DNA of 64,000 nucleotides from NCBI RefSeq assembly GCF_025567085.1, contig NZ_JAOQJN010000001.1:1-64000 (forward strand). The letters are read 5' to 3'. The DNA is from Bovifimicola ammoniilytica. GTDB lineage: Bacteria > Bacillota > Clostridia > Lachnospirales > Lachnospiraceae. Both the position numbers and the translations under genes were made by a program. The first letter of the stretch is position 1, and each line of letters begins with the position of its first letter. Positions 25,410 to 34,672 of this stretch are shown in pieces. The notes beneath the pieces are model-generated. The model did not search any database. It saw only the letters and a list, made by a program, of their open reading frames with translations, and was not told the DNA's origin.

Positions 25410-26600
25410 ATGAAATTATTTAATAATAAAAAATCCGATGATGGTGAGAAAGCAGCAGAAAAACCAAAGAAGAGTGTGAAGAAGAGAATAATATCATTCT
25501 TTAGAGAATTTCTAAAGATAGTCTTTGTATTAGCTGTATGCGGCGGACTTGGTATATTCATTGCACTCGGTAAAAGAGCAAGTTCTCCATACAGATATGC
25601 AGAGGAATATTTCTCTTATTATGTCACTAATAATTATACGGAAATGTATAAAATGATAGAAGTAAAAGAGACAGATTTCATTGATTTGGATAAGTTTAGA
25701 AATAAATGTGAGGGCGAGAAAATATATGGTTCAATCAAGGGATACAAGCTTAGTAAACCGGTTGAGCAAGGCGACAAGATTATATATGTTGTAACGTATT
25801 ACATTGGTAATGATGATTCGCCTAAGACATATACGATAACTTTACATAAACAGAAGAAGCATACACATGTATTTTTCAGTACATGGAAAGTTGATGTGGA
25901 CAGGTTATTTATAAGTGATTATAATATCGTTGTTCCGGTAGGTAAACAGGTATTTATGGATGGTAAAGATATAAGCTCATATAAGAGGAGTACATCAGAA
26001 GATGGCACAAAGGATATTTATGTAATTGATAAAATGTTTTCAGGTGACCACACGATTTCAGTAACATTAGATGATTCAGGTGAGATTACCAAGACAGAAT
26101 ATGTTACAGATAATAATGCAAATGTGGAGATTACGACAGAAGATTTTGCAATGAAACCTGATGTAAAGCAGAAGATTTATGAATATTCTACATTTATTGT
26201 AAAGACGATGTATGAATATGCAATGGATAAGACGAAGAATTACGAAAATATTTGTGATTTGTATGCTAATACAGAAGAGGCAAAGGCCTCAGCCAAAGCA
26301 ACATTTGATGCATTAGATGCAGCGATAGAACAGCCTGACGGTGCATCATTACGAATACTTGATATGAAAACGCTTTCGCCAAAGATTAAATCTTTCACAT
26401 ATCCTGATAAGGTAATTGTGGAAGTTACATATAACTATGAATTTGCGGCAGTTACAGGAACTTCAATGCTTAGTGGAATTGTAGAGAATTATTACGGTGC
26501 AGGAACATCTACGGCAACAGTATATCTTAATCTGATAGATGATGCATGGAAGATAGTTAAGGTAGATATGCAGTGCATTGATTATAGCAAGCAGGAATAA
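25410..26600 (+). CDS. membrane-anchored protein with TcaA/NTF2-like extracellular domains
   Basis: The 396-residue protein has a basic cytoplasmic head (EKPKKSVKKRIISFFREF), one membrane segment (IVFVLAVCGGLGIFIALG) and an extracellular part. Residues 55-160 are an NTF2-like fold (AEEYFSYYVTNNYTEMYKMI). Next comes a PEGA/TcaA-like Ig unit (SDYNIVVPVGKQVFMDGKDI, FSGDHTISVTLDDSGE). The C-terminal ~150 residues are a second NTF2-like domain. Proteins of this plan occur in cell-envelope stress and teicoplanin-resistance-like systems; a structural envelope role is inferred. ATG 25410 has AGAAGG upstream. Confidence 0.65.
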   Translation: MKLFNNKKSDDGEKAAEKPKKSVKKRIISFFREFLKIVFVLAVCGGLGIFIALGKRASSPYRYAEEYFSYYVTNNYTEMYKMIEVKETDFIDLDKFRNKCEGEKIYGSIKGYKLSKPVEQGDKIIYVVTYYIGNDDSPKTYTITLHKQKKHTHVFFSTWKVDVDRLFISDYNIVVPVGKQVFMDGKDISSYKRSTSEDGTKDIYVIDKMFSGDHTISVTLDDSGEITKTEYVTDNNANVEITTEDFAMKPDVKQKIYEYSTFIVKTMYEYAMDKTKNYENICDLYANTEEAKASAKATFDALDAAIEQPDGASLRILDMKTLSPKIKSFTYPDKVIVEVTYNYEFAAVTGTSMLSGIVENYYGAGTSTATVYLNLIDDAWKIVKVDMQCIDYSKQE

Positions 26601-26664
26601 ATCATTATAATATCAAAATTAATAAAAATATCATAAACATACAGGAAAAAAGGAGGAATGGGTT

Positions 26665-27759
26665 ATGGGTCTACTCACAACAGTAATAAAGAAACAGGAG
26701 ACACCAACAGGAATTAATAATTCGAATCTGTCAGCTAATGACGAGAAGAAAATCTTATTGAATATTAATTCAAGAATTGAAGATTTAAAAGCCCAGAATA
26801 TGGAAAATGCCAAATTCTTAAGAGGAATCAGCAGAAAGATTGAGTCTGAACTTAATGCAATGCGTGAAGCAGAGGACAATAAATCAATTGAGGTATATGA
26901 TGATTCGAATATAATTGAAAGTATAAATAAAGTCCAGAAGTCTCTCGAAGAAATCAGTAATAATGATATATTAGAAGCTATCAGCAGAATAGATACATTG
27001 CTTAATGATATGAATGTATATGATGTCAAAGAGGGCATTGATAAGATTAATAAATCGATTGACGAGATTAATTCAAATGAAGTGTTAGTTGAGATTCAGA
27101 AAGTCAACGAGACAGTTAAGGGAATCAACTTTGATCAGATAATAAACGAATTATCAACTATCAATGAGACTATGTCACAGGTTAATTCTGATGTATTATT
27201 AATCGAGATAGACAAGATTAATAAGGCACTTAAGAATATCAATTCTGATTCAGTATTAGATGAGGTAGCTAAAGCGAATACTAAATTAGATGCCATTAAT
27301 GTAAATGAAGTTATTAATGAAATACATAGAGTCGAAACAATTGTAAGTGAAATTAATGAAAATGCAGTTTTATCGGAATTAGAGAGAGTAAAGAAACTAA
27401 TTAATGAGAAGAACTCATCAGAAGTGATGGATACTCTTGATGCTAAAATCAAAACACTTAATGCAAAAGATTATACAGATACATTATTAGAGATAGAGGA
27501 TCGTATAAAGAAGAACGAAGAAAAGATTAATGAACTTACTGCTAAGGTAGACAGAGTTGCTACAATGCCAACGATGCTGAAATCAATAATTGAGCATAAT
27601 AATGAAGATGCAATTGGCAGAACAGAAGAACTTCTTACTGAGTTAAATAGACGTGAGCGTACGAAAACTGATGGAATAAAGATGATAGTGAACGTAAACT
27701 TGTGGGTGTCTTTATTAACAGCAGCAGTGCTTATTGCAAACATACTTGGAATTATATAG
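26665..27759 (+). CDS. coiled-coil protein of eleven 19-residue repeats with C-terminal membrane anchor
   Basis: This is a 364-residue protein. Residues 78-286 are eleven tandem 19-residue units of the form INSDxVLxEIxKxNxxLxx, e.g. INSNEVLVEIQKVNETVKG, INFDQIINELSTINETMSQ, INSDSVLDEVAKANTKLDA. The units line up without a gap. A further coil (IEDRIKKNEEKINELTAKVD) follows, then one membrane segment at the C-terminus (VNLWVSLLTAAVLIANILGI). The repeat region would be a long cytosolic or extracellular rod anchored by its tail. No family recognised. The ATG follows AAAAGGAGGAATGGGTT. A long palindrome begins 5 bases after the stop. Confidence 0.7.
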   Translation: MGLLTTVIKKQETPTGINNSNLSANDEKKILLNINSRIEDLKAQNMENAKFLRGISRKIESELNAMREAEDNKSIEVYDDSNIIESINKVQKSLEEISNNDILEAISRIDTLLNDMNVYDVKEGIDKINKSIDEINSNEVLVEIQKVNETVKGINFDQIINELSTINETMSQVNSDVLLIEIDKINKALKNINSDSVLDEVAKANTKLDAINVNEVINEIHRVETIVSEINENAVLSELERVKKLINEKNSSEVMDTLDAKIKTLNAKDYTDTLLEIEDRIKKNEEKINELTAKVDRVATMPTMLKSIIEHNNEDAIGRTEELLTELNRRERTKTDGIKMIVNVNLWVSLLTAAVLIANILGII

Positions 27760-27763
27760 TTAG

Positions 27764-27953
27764 TAGTCTGTTATTTACACATGATTGATGATGTACTGTG
27801 AGGAAGTTATATGCCGCCAGATACAAAAGGTCGTGCAGTAAATCTCCGCTCAAGCGAAGCACGTTTGATTTACTGTATCGCAATAACCTTATGTATCTGG
27901 CGGCATTTAGTTCCACCATATAAAGTAATTATGATGGCATGAATAACAAACTA
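27764..27953. repeat. 190-bp imperfect palindrome between convergent genes
   Basis: The two arms run from TAGTCTGTTATT (27764) and AATAACAAACTA (27942-27953). They contain a perfect 15-bp stem ATGCCGCCAGATACA (27811-27825) with TGTATCTGGCGGCAT (27892-27906), then an inner CAGTAAAT/ATTTACTG stem. It sits exactly between two convergent genes and would form a hairpin in either transcript, so it can act as a bidirectional terminator. The inner 54 bases are homologous, in inverse orientation, to the centre of the 611-bp palindrome at 59921. Confidence 0.8.
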
Positions 27954-27993
27954 CAATGCGTATTAATAGCTGGTTACAGATTATACCCCGGTT

Positions 27994-29274
27994 TTATTTA
28001 TCATCTAGAATTCGCTTTGCATTTTCTACATCTGCTTTTGTAATTTCACCATCTGAATATCTTGCTTTTTCGTAAAGTGATGTAAGTTCATTTAGATTTC
28101 TGTTAGAAAATGAATCATTCTCTTCTTTATTGATTGAATTACTTATCTGGTCAGGCGTGTAGCTCTTTCTTATAATGATTCGGTTATTTTTCTTTGTACT
28201 TGCATTTACTTTGTTAAGATATAATTTCCTTATCTTATCACGATTTGAATGGAAAATCATTTTCTTTAGAAAACCATCTTCTTTCTTAGGGGAAGTTGAT
28301 GTACGTTTAACGATCTCTTTTGTATCCTTGATTTCGTCATTAGTATTATTGTTGCGGTGCATATATTGCTTAATAAATGAATAGATAATGTATATAATTC
28401 CGACGATAATTCCTATGAATATAACTACCTGGAATACTTTGAAAATAATATTGCCAATATTCGGACCACTATGCTTTGAAGTGTATGCATAGATTATATT
28501 GCCATCACCATCATCGTTGATATTAGGTGTTGTTACCGGCTCTGATTCAACCTTATCAGTCATATCTGTGCATCGGGCAAATAGTTTAAAGAATTGCCGG
28601 GCAAGCCATTTGAAAAACCTGCCTATTATATTAAAACTACTGTCTGAGAAGAAAGAATTTGTTATCATAATCAGCAGAACTATAATTACATTGAATAATG
28701 CAATTAACGAGAAATTAGTTGTAAATGTACGTTTAAGTTCATCAGAGAAATTCTCACTGCTAAGTGAATATGATAAAAATTTATCTAAATAATCTCTTAT
28801 AAAATATAAGAGAAAGAAAGCAATTCCACTAATGTATGCATAGTTATGGACAATTGGTGAAAGGCCATATGAACTATGTATATAGACAATTATAAATGCG
28901 ACGATTCCAGCTAAAGGTATATCGATTACAATACGACTTCTTTCGTTAGCATCTGTTTTCCAGAAATTTATTGCCATAAGCAGATATGCAAATGAAATAC
29001 AGCCAAGCAGAAGTCTGTCTGTTAATACAGATGAAATGACTACAGAACCTCCGATAATCAATATATGTATTAAGAAGAACAGGATTAAATTCTTAATATA
29101 TCTTCTGGCTATATAATCAATTAGGACAATTCCTGCAATAACAGAAATGCATACAGGCCATGTTGAATGGTTATTTAAGAATATATCCGAAAAATATATG
29201 TAAATTAATTCAGTAAACAAGATACACATAATGAGATAAATTGTTGTACTTGCGAAATTTAAAATTTTCTTCAA
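27994..29274 (-). CDS. multi-pass membrane protein with DUF4129-like tail
   Basis: The 426-residue protein has six N-terminal membrane segments (residues ~5-180), a further one near residue 195 (LIALFNVIIVLLIMITN), a loop, one more segment (VVIFIGIIVGIIYIIYSFI) and a cytosolic tail ending TSLYEKARYSDGEITKADVE. That ending is the hallmark of DUF4129 proteins encoded with MoxR and DUF58 genes. The usual transglutaminase-like domain is missing, so this is a reduced form. It is the third gene of the minus-strand cluster, 17 bases after the DUF58 gene. Probably a cell-wall or membrane-linked complex. Confidence 0.65.
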   Translation of the reverse strand: MKKILNFASTTIYLIMCILFTELIYIYFSDIFLNNHSTWPVCISVIAGIVLIDYIARRYIKNLILFFLIHILIIGGSVVISSVLTDRLLLGCISFAYLLMAINFWKTDANERSRIVIDIPLAGIVAFIIVYIHSSYGLSPIVHNYAYISGIAFFLLYFIRDYLDKFLSYSLSSENFSDELKRTFTTNFSLIALFNVIIVLLIMITNSFFSDSSFNIIGRFFKWLARQFFKLFARCTDMTDKVESEPVTTPNINDDGDGNIIYAYTSKHSGPNIGNIIFKVFQVVIFIGIIVGIIYIIYSFIKQYMHRNNNTNDEIKDTKEIVKRTSTSPKKEDGFLKKMIFHSNRDKIRKLYLNKVNASTKKNNRIIIRKSYTPDQISNSINKEENDSFSNRNLNELTSLYEKARYSDGEITKADVENAKRILDDK

Positions 29275-29291
29275 ATATGTGTCCTCCTCTT

Positions 29292-30404
29292 TTAGTAGTC
29301 AATATCCCACTTTATCATATCTTTAATCTCTTCTTTAACTTCGAACTGTTTAAGCTCAGGAATGATGAGAAGCGAAGAAACACCACGAAGTTTCGCTTCC
29401 TCATAAGCTTTAATGATTTCATTACTACGATTGTTAGAGATTACAATATAATAAGTCATTTCATTTACGGTATCAAAACAATTGTTAAGAACCTGTACGA
29501 AATCAATATTTTCAGCATGTGTATCAATACGTGCAAGGGCTGTATCAATTGATAACATATGGTGATTGCCTGCACCAGATTCCTTAGAAATCTGTTCTTT
29601 AGTATAGGAGTCAACTCCATTAGTAATTAAACCGACAGAGACTCCGGTGCGTATAAAACGTTCTGCTATGGAACTTGCAAGACTTATAATACTTTCGATA
29701 AGCCGGTCATCTCTTGAATAAGTCTGTGCATCAAGATTAAGAATAATACGGACTTCCTGCGACGAAGTCATAAAGAATGTATTAACCTGCAGAGTGCCGA
29801 ATTTGGCAGAGCTTTTATAATTAATTTTACGGATGCCGTCATATGGCTGGTATTCTCGTATTCCTTTGAATTCAAAAGGGTCTTCAATATATGTTTTCTG
29901 TGTTACAAAATTTCCGGTTATTGTCTTGAATGGTATATCAAAAAATGCTAAATCAACCTTGCGTGGAAATACATTTATTACAGCGTGGTTAGTGCATTTA
30001 CCAGTTAAGGTAAGCTTCATAAACAAGTCACTGGACGTTATATTCGTGTCGTGCATATAGAAACATCCACGCTTGGTACAGGTAAATTTAAGCGTTCTCG
30101 TAACAGACTGGTGTCCCATAACCGTAAATACATCATCGCGATAATAGTTATCGGAGATGGATGAATTGCATTCATTTTCAAAGACGAAACTCTTAGGGGT
30201 ATCGAACTTGACATGAAGCATTGGAATTGGGAGAAACTTGTCGTTAGTAATAACTTCCTTGAGTTCGTTTTCTTCACCTGCCACGCAATCTGTTGTTTTA
30301 TAGCTGATTTTAACATCAAGATTTTTATTCCACAACTTCCTATATAAGAGGCGCTGAAGTCCCATAAGAAGTAGTGCACATACAAATGCAATGAGTAATA
30401 TCAT
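29292..30404 (-). CDS. DUF58 protein
   Basis: The 370-residue protein has an N-terminal membrane segment (LLIAFVCALLLMGLQRLLY), a beta-rich middle and the DUF58 signature DPFEFKGIREYQPYDGIRKI, followed by INYKSSAKFGTLQVNTF. The C-terminal part resembles a von Willebrand A-like fold without a full MIDAS. DUF58 proteins are clients or partners of MoxR ATPases. It lies 117 bases downstream of moxR on the same strand. Confidence 0.85.
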   Translation of the reverse strand: MILLIAFVCALLLMGLQRLLYRKLWNKNLDVKISYKTTDCVAGEENELKEVITNDKFLPIPMLHVKFDTPKSFVFENECNSSISDNYYRDDVFTVMGHQSVTRTLKFTCTKRGCFYMHDTNITSSDLFMKLTLTGKCTNHAVINVFPRKVDLAFFDIPFKTITGNFVTQKTYIEDPFEFKGIREYQPYDGIRKINYKSSAKFGTLQVNTFFMTSSQEVRIILNLDAQTYSRDDRLIESIISLASSIAERFIRTGVSVGLITNGVDSYTKEQISKESGAGNHHMLSIDTALARIDTHAENIDFVQVLNNCFDTVNEMTYYIVISNNRSNEIIKAYEEAKLRGVSSLLIIPELKQFEVKEEIKDMIKWDIDY

Positions 30405-30521
30405 ATAAATAAATTCTCCATATATCTGTCAACTTAGATTAATTGATTAGTGTATCAAAAGTGTGTTGCATCAATCATATCTATATGTGGTTGGTGCAAG
30501 GTGTCTCTTGCTATGCTAATC

Positions 30522-31487
30522 TTAATATGCAATAACGTTTTGAAAATTCTCTGTAGGAACAGGTACAGTGTCAAGAATTCCGTTAATAATGGATGCTTTG
30601 TTAGAATTTTTGGCAATGTTTGTATATGAAATAATTCTGTGCGCAAGTACAGGGACTGCAAGTGCCTTTACATCTTCAGGAATTACATAATCTCTTCCGT
30701 TAATGGCTGCATAGACCTGAACTGCCTTAAGAAGTGCAAGTGTACCACGAGGACTTATGCCTGATGATATAGAAGAATTATTTCGGGTAGCATTAATAAT
30801 GTCTACGATATATTTACGGACTGATTTATCGACATAGACATTTTTAGCGGCAATGCCCATATTGTAAATGTCATCTTTCGTGCATACAGGTGCTAATTCG
30901 TCAATCGGATTAGATGCAATGAAACGTTCAATAATTGCCAATTCTTCGTCAGGTGTAGGGAAACCCATTGATAACTGCATCATAAAACGGTCTAATTGTG
31001 CTTCGGGAAGAGTAAATGTACCGGCTGTCTCAATTGGGTTCTCTGTTGCAATTACTAGGAATGGCTTGTCTAGAATTCTTGTTTCACCATCTACTGTAAC
31101 CTGTTTTTCCTCCATACATTCAAGCAGGCTTGACTGTGTCCTTGGTGTTGCCCTGTTGACCTCGTCGGCTAGTAAAATATTTGCAAAAACAGGTCCTTCC
31201 ACGAATTCAAAAGAATGTGTCTCCTGATTAAAAATGTTAAGACCTGTTACATCAGATGGAAGTAAATCCGGTGTAAACTGTATTCTGTTAAATGTTCCAT
31301 CTATCGATTTGGCAAGAGATTTAGCTAAAACCGTCTTACCAGTACCTGGTGTATCTTCAAGCAGAACATGTCCACCTGCGATTATTGCAGTAATAATATA
31401 ATCAATAGTCTCTGACTTACCAATAATTACTTTATTAATATTCTCTTTGATTTTTAGACTTATTGTCTGAATGTCTTTTAATTCCAC
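30522..31487 (-). CDS. MoxR-family AAA+ ATPase
   Basis: I chose the GTG at 31487 because GGAGGT precedes it; an in-frame TTG at 31511 lies before that site. The product has about 321 residues with Walker A LLEDTPGTGKTVLAKSLAKS, Walker B NILLADEVNRATPRTQSSLL, sensor 1 PFLVIATENPIETAGTF, the arginine-finger region LPEAQLDRFMM and sensor 2 GISPRGTLALLKA. MoxR ATPases act as chaperones that insert cofactors or assemble complexes with DUF58/VWA partners. First gene of the minus-strand cluster. Confidence 0.92.
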   Translation of the reverse strand: MELKDIQTISLKIKENINKVIIGKSETIDYIITAIIAGGHVLLEDTPGTGKTVLAKSLAKSIDGTFNRIQFTPDLLPSDVTGLNIFNQETHSFEFVEGPVFANILLADEVNRATPRTQSSLLECMEEKQVTVDGETRILDKPFLVIATENPIETAGTFTLPEAQLDRFMMQLSMGFPTPDEELAIIERFIASNPIDELAPVCTKDDIYNMGIAAKNVYVDKSVRKYIVDIINATRNNSSISSGISPRGTLALLKAVQVYAAINGRDYVIPEDVKALAVPVLAHRIISYTNIAKNSNKASIINGILDTVPVPTENFQNVIAY

Positions 31488-31545
31488 GTAATACCTCCGC
31501 TTTGTATACAAATATGCTACAATTTTTCTTTAATACCTATCCTAT

Positions 31546-31573
31546 ATTATAATAATTTTATCGACAAAAGTCA
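31546..31573 (-). promoter_or_regulatory. possible moxR promoter
   Basis: On the minus strand, TGACTT is separated by 16 bases from a perfect TATAAT, about 60 bases before the chosen moxR start. It is divergent from the promoter at 31595. Confidence 0.4.
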
Positions 31574-31594
31574 CGAAGTTTAGTGTTTTTTTAC

Positions 31595-31623
31595 TTGTTA
31601 TATAAGGTAAATTAAGATAGAAT
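31595..31623 (+). promoter_or_regulatory. probable promoter for the gene at 31665
   Basis: TTGTTA, a 17-base spacer and TAGAAT, about 42 bases before the start codon. Good match to a vegetative promoter. Confidence 0.5.
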
Positions 31624-31664
31624 AATTATAAGTGAAACTAAAAAGAAATGGAGTCTAAACAGAT

Positions 31665-32144
31665 ATGTTGACGAATTATAGTAATTTAAGTGATAAAGAT
31701 AAGAAGAAATTCGAACAGAGCATAAAAGCAATGTACATAATATTAGGTCTGGCAGTCATTTTCTTTTATGTACTTCCATTTGCATGTATGTTTACAGGTA
31801 ATCTGGCACAGGTACTTGTCCCGATGATTTTATTAAATGTAAATACAATATTTGTATTTATTGCCTGCCTTATACATTCTAAGAAATATAATTTCAGTGT
31901 ACTTATTCCGCTGGCACTTGCAATATTCTACATACCAACGGTAATAATATTGTATAGAGATTTTCATTATATGATGTTTGCGGCGATTTACTTAGTGTTG
32001 GGCTTATTTGGTGAATTTACAGGATATCTGTTCTTAAAACGTAAGCACAATAAGAGACAGCCATTTGGTCTTAATCGTTTAGTTAATGGTAAGAAAGAGA
32101 AGAAAGCTAAACCACAGAAAAATAAAAACAGCAAAAAGAAATAA
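31665..32144 (+). CDS. small four-helix membrane protein
   Basis: The 159-residue protein has hydrophobic segments at about 25-45 (MYIILGLAVIFFYVLPFACM), 52-75, 85-103 and 108-130, and a very basic tail (KKEKKAKPQKNKNSKKK). There is no recognised domain. It is transcribed with a 69-residue single-span protein and the pyrophosphatase gene by spacing. ATG 31665 follows a weak site (AATGGAG). Confidence 0.55.
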   Translation: MLTNYSNLSDKDKKKFEQSIKAMYIILGLAVIFFYVLPFACMFTGNLAQVLVPMILLNVNTIFVFIACLIHSKKYNFSVLIPLALAIFYIPTVIILYRDFHYMMFAAIYLVLGLFGEFTGYLFLKRKHNKRQPFGLNRLVNGKKEKKAKPQKNKNSKKK

Positions 32145-32170
32145 GATAGCAGAAAGGCACACAACTAATT

Positions 32171-32380
32171 ATGGCAAAAAATAACAGAATAAAGAAGTGG
32201 ATGCAATATAATAAGGCAGCTGTAATATGGATAGCAATTATTCTTGTATACACATTGATAATGTTAGGAATTATATTTGGACTTGGCTTCGACTTTAAGA
32301 GTTGTTCATCAGGTTCATTAACAGATACTAAAAATGCAGACAATGTTAATATAGAGACATCGATGAAACCAGCATCGTAA
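32171..32380 (+). CDS. small single-span membrane protein
   Basis: 69 residues: basic start (KNNRIKKWMQYNK), one membrane segment (AAVIWIAIILVYTLIMLGI) and a short Ser/Asn-rich tail. Function unknown. The ATG follows AGAAAGGCAC. The stretch between it and the next gene, GTGTCTGCGGAATGGAGA, is nearly identical to the one before the gene at 22736. Confidence 0.5.
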   Translation: MAKNNRIKKWMQYNKAAVIWIAIILVYTLIMLGIIFGLGFDFKSCSSGSLTDTKNADNVNIETSMKPAS

Positions 32381-32405
32381 CTGTGTCTGCGGAATGGAGA
32401 AGATT

Positions 32406-34061
32406 ATGGCAATGAGAAATAATAAGATATATGTTATCGGTCATAAGAATCCGGATACAGATTCTATTTGTTCCGCCATAGCATATGCATATCTTAAAAA
32501 CCAGATAGATGACAGGGAGTATGTGGCTAAAAGAGCAGGTCAGGTTAATGAAGAGACTCAGTTTGTCTTAGATTATTTCAATATAGAGATACCGGGATAT
32601 GTAAATGATATCGGAACGCAGGTAAAAGATATTGAAATAAGGGAGACGAAAGGGGTAAGCCGTAAAATATCTCTTAAGAGAGCATGGAATTTAATGAAGG
32701 AATTAAATGTAGTTACACTTCCTATAACGAATCATGGCAGATTAGAAGGAGTAATTACTACTGAAGATATAGCAGAAGCATATATGGATGTAAGAGACAG
32801 TAAGATATTATCTACTGCCCATACTGCATATAGTAATATAGTAGATACAGTTGACGGAACTATGATATGTGGAAATATAGAAGCATATTATACAGAGGGC
32901 AAGGTTCTAATTGCTGCAGCTAATCCTGACCTTATGGAGAACTATATCGAAGAGGGAGATTTAGTTATATTAGGTAACAGATATGAATCACAGTTATGCG
33001 CAATAGAGATGAACGCTGGCTGTATCGTAGTATGCGAGGGTGCAAATGTATCGATGACCATAAGGAAAATGGCAGAAGAACATAATTGTACAGTAATAAG
33101 TTCGCCACACGATACTTACACAGTTGCACGTCTTATTAACCAGAGTATGTCGATTAGCTATTTTATGAGCAGAGAGAATCTTATTACATTCAGAACTGAT
33201 GATTTTACAGAAGACATTAAGAGTGTAATGGGTAAGAAAAGATACAGGGATTTCCCGGTTGAAGATAAAAAAGGTAAGTACGTGGGAATGATTTCAAGAC
33301 GTAACCTGTTAAATGCAGACAAGAAGAAGATAATTCTTGTAGACCATAATGAGAGAAGTCAGGCAGTTGACGGCCTTGAAAATGCTGAGATATTAGAGAT
33401 AATCGATCACCACAGAATCGGTTCATTAGAAACAGTATCACCAGTATTTTTTAGAAACCAGCCACTTGGATGTACGGCAACCATAATATATCAGTTATTT
33501 ACGGAAGCAGGCGTTAATGTTCCAGCTGATATGGCAGGTCTGTTATGTGCGGCAATTCTTTCAGATACATTGATGTTCCGTTCGCCTACCTGTACAGCAA
33601 TAGACAAGATGGTGGCAGAGGAATTAGCTAAAATTGCAAACATTAATATTGAGAAATTCTCAACAGATATGTTTAAAGCGGGAAGTAATCTAAAGAGCAA
33701 ATCGCCTGAAGAAATCTTCTATCAGGATTTTAAGAAATTTACAATCGGTGATATGAATATCGGTGTTGGTCAGATTAATTCGTTAAATGCAGATGAACTT
33801 GCAGATATTAAAGAGAAATTAAGTACCTATCTGTCAAAAGCATATAAGGAACATGGACTTAATATAATATATTTTATGTTTACAAATATAATTTCAGAAT
33901 CCACAGAGGTTATATTCGTGGGAAATGGTGCAGATTCAATAATTGAGGAAGCATTTAATACCAAGATAGAGAATAATTCAGTAATTCTAAAAGGTGTAGT
34001 GTCTAGAAAGAAACAGTTTATTCCGGCATTATTAGAGACGATAAATGGAGGAAATGCATAG
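32406..34061 (+). CDS. ppaC: manganese-dependent inorganic pyrophosphatase with CBS/DRTGG insert
   Basis: ATG 32406 is chosen because TGGAGAAG lies right before it; ATG 32394 overlaps that site. About 551 residues. The DHH phosphoesterase domain is split by a regulatory insert: N-terminal GHKNPDTDSICSAIAYA, then a CBS motif (LPITNHGRLEGVITTEDIAE), a DRTGG domain (residues ~185-300), a second CBS, then VDHNERSQAVDG and EIIDHHRIGSLE with the DHH motif, and DTLMFRSPTCT. It hydrolyses PPi to two phosphates. In this subfamily AMP/ADP inhibit and ATP or Ap4A activate through the CBS domains. Confidence 0.9.
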   Translation: MAMRNNKIYVIGHKNPDTDSICSAIAYAYLKNQIDDREYVAKRAGQVNEETQFVLDYFNIEIPGYVNDIGTQVKDIEIRETKGVSRKISLKRAWNLMKELNVVTLPITNHGRLEGVITTEDIAEAYMDVRDSKILSTAHTAYSNIVDTVDGTMICGNIEAYYTEGKVLIAAANPDLMENYIEEGDLVILGNRYESQLCAIEMNAGCIVVCEGANVSMTIRKMAEEHNCTVISSPHDTYTVARLINQSMSISYFMSRENLITFRTDDFTEDIKSVMGKKRYRDFPVEDKKGKYVGMISRRNLLNADKKKIILVDHNERSQAVDGLENAEILEIIDHHRIGSLETVSPVFFRNQPLGCTATIIYQLFTEAGVNVPADMAGLLCAAILSDTLMFRSPTCTAIDKMVAEELAKIANINIEKFSTDMFKAGSNLKSKSPEEIFYQDFKKFTIGDMNIGVGQINSLNADELADIKEKLSTYLSKAYKEHGLNIIYFMFTNIISESTEVIFVGNGADSIIEEAFNTKIENNSVILKGVVSRKKQFIPALLETINGGNA

Positions 34062-34073
34062 AAAGAGGTATAT

Positions 34074-34637
34074 ATGGCTAAACAGAGTTGGAAACCGGGC
34101 AATATGTTATATCCTGTACCGGCAGTTATGGTAAGTTGTCAGCGTGAAAATGAGAAACCGAATATTATAACGGTTGCCTGGGCAGGAACTATATGTACTA
34201 ATCCCGCAATGCTATCTATTTCGGTGAGACCTGAGAGATATTCGTATAACATCATTAAGGAAACTAAGGAATTTGTTGTAAATCTTGTGACAAGTGATTT
34301 GGCATATGCTACAGATTATTGTGGTGTGAAATCAGGCAGAGATGTAGATAAATTCAAGGAGATGAATCTGCATAAGAGCATTTCAAAAGTAGTGAAAGCA
34401 CCGGGAATTGAAGAAAGTCCGGTAAATATTGAATGTTGTGTTAAAGAGATTAAGGAACTTGGAAGTCATCATATGTTTATCGCAGAGGTAGTATCTGTAA
34501 ATATTGATGATAAATATATGGATAAAACAGGTAAATTTAACCTGAATAAGGCAGGACTTGTTTCATATTCACATGGAGAATATTTTGAATTGGGCAAGAA
34601 GTTAGGTAAATTCGGTTATTCGGTAGCTAAAAAGTAA
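34074..34637 (+). CDS. flavin reductase-like FMN-binding protein
   Basis: 187 residues. The fold shows the family motifs PVPAVMVSCQRENEKPNIIT, VAWAGTICTNPAMLSISVRP and KETKEFVVNLVT, followed by a C-terminal GLVSYSHGEYFELGKKLG. It is a flavoredoxin-type FMN-binding split-barrel protein that reduces or carries flavin. ATG 34074 lies 12 bases after the pyrophosphatase stop (GAAAGAGG). Electron donor and partner unknown. Confidence 0.85.
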   Translation: MAKQSWKPGNMLYPVPAVMVSCQRENEKPNIITVAWAGTICTNPAMLSISVRPERYSYNIIKETKEFVVNLVTSDLAYATDYCGVKSGRDVDKFKEMNLHKSISKVVKAPGIEESPVNIECCVKEIKELGSHHMFIAEVVSVNIDDKYMDKTGKFNLNKAGLVSYSHGEYFELGKKLGKFGYSVAKK

Positions 34638-34672
34638 TATATTAAATTTAATGTAAAAGGGCGTGGAACTTA

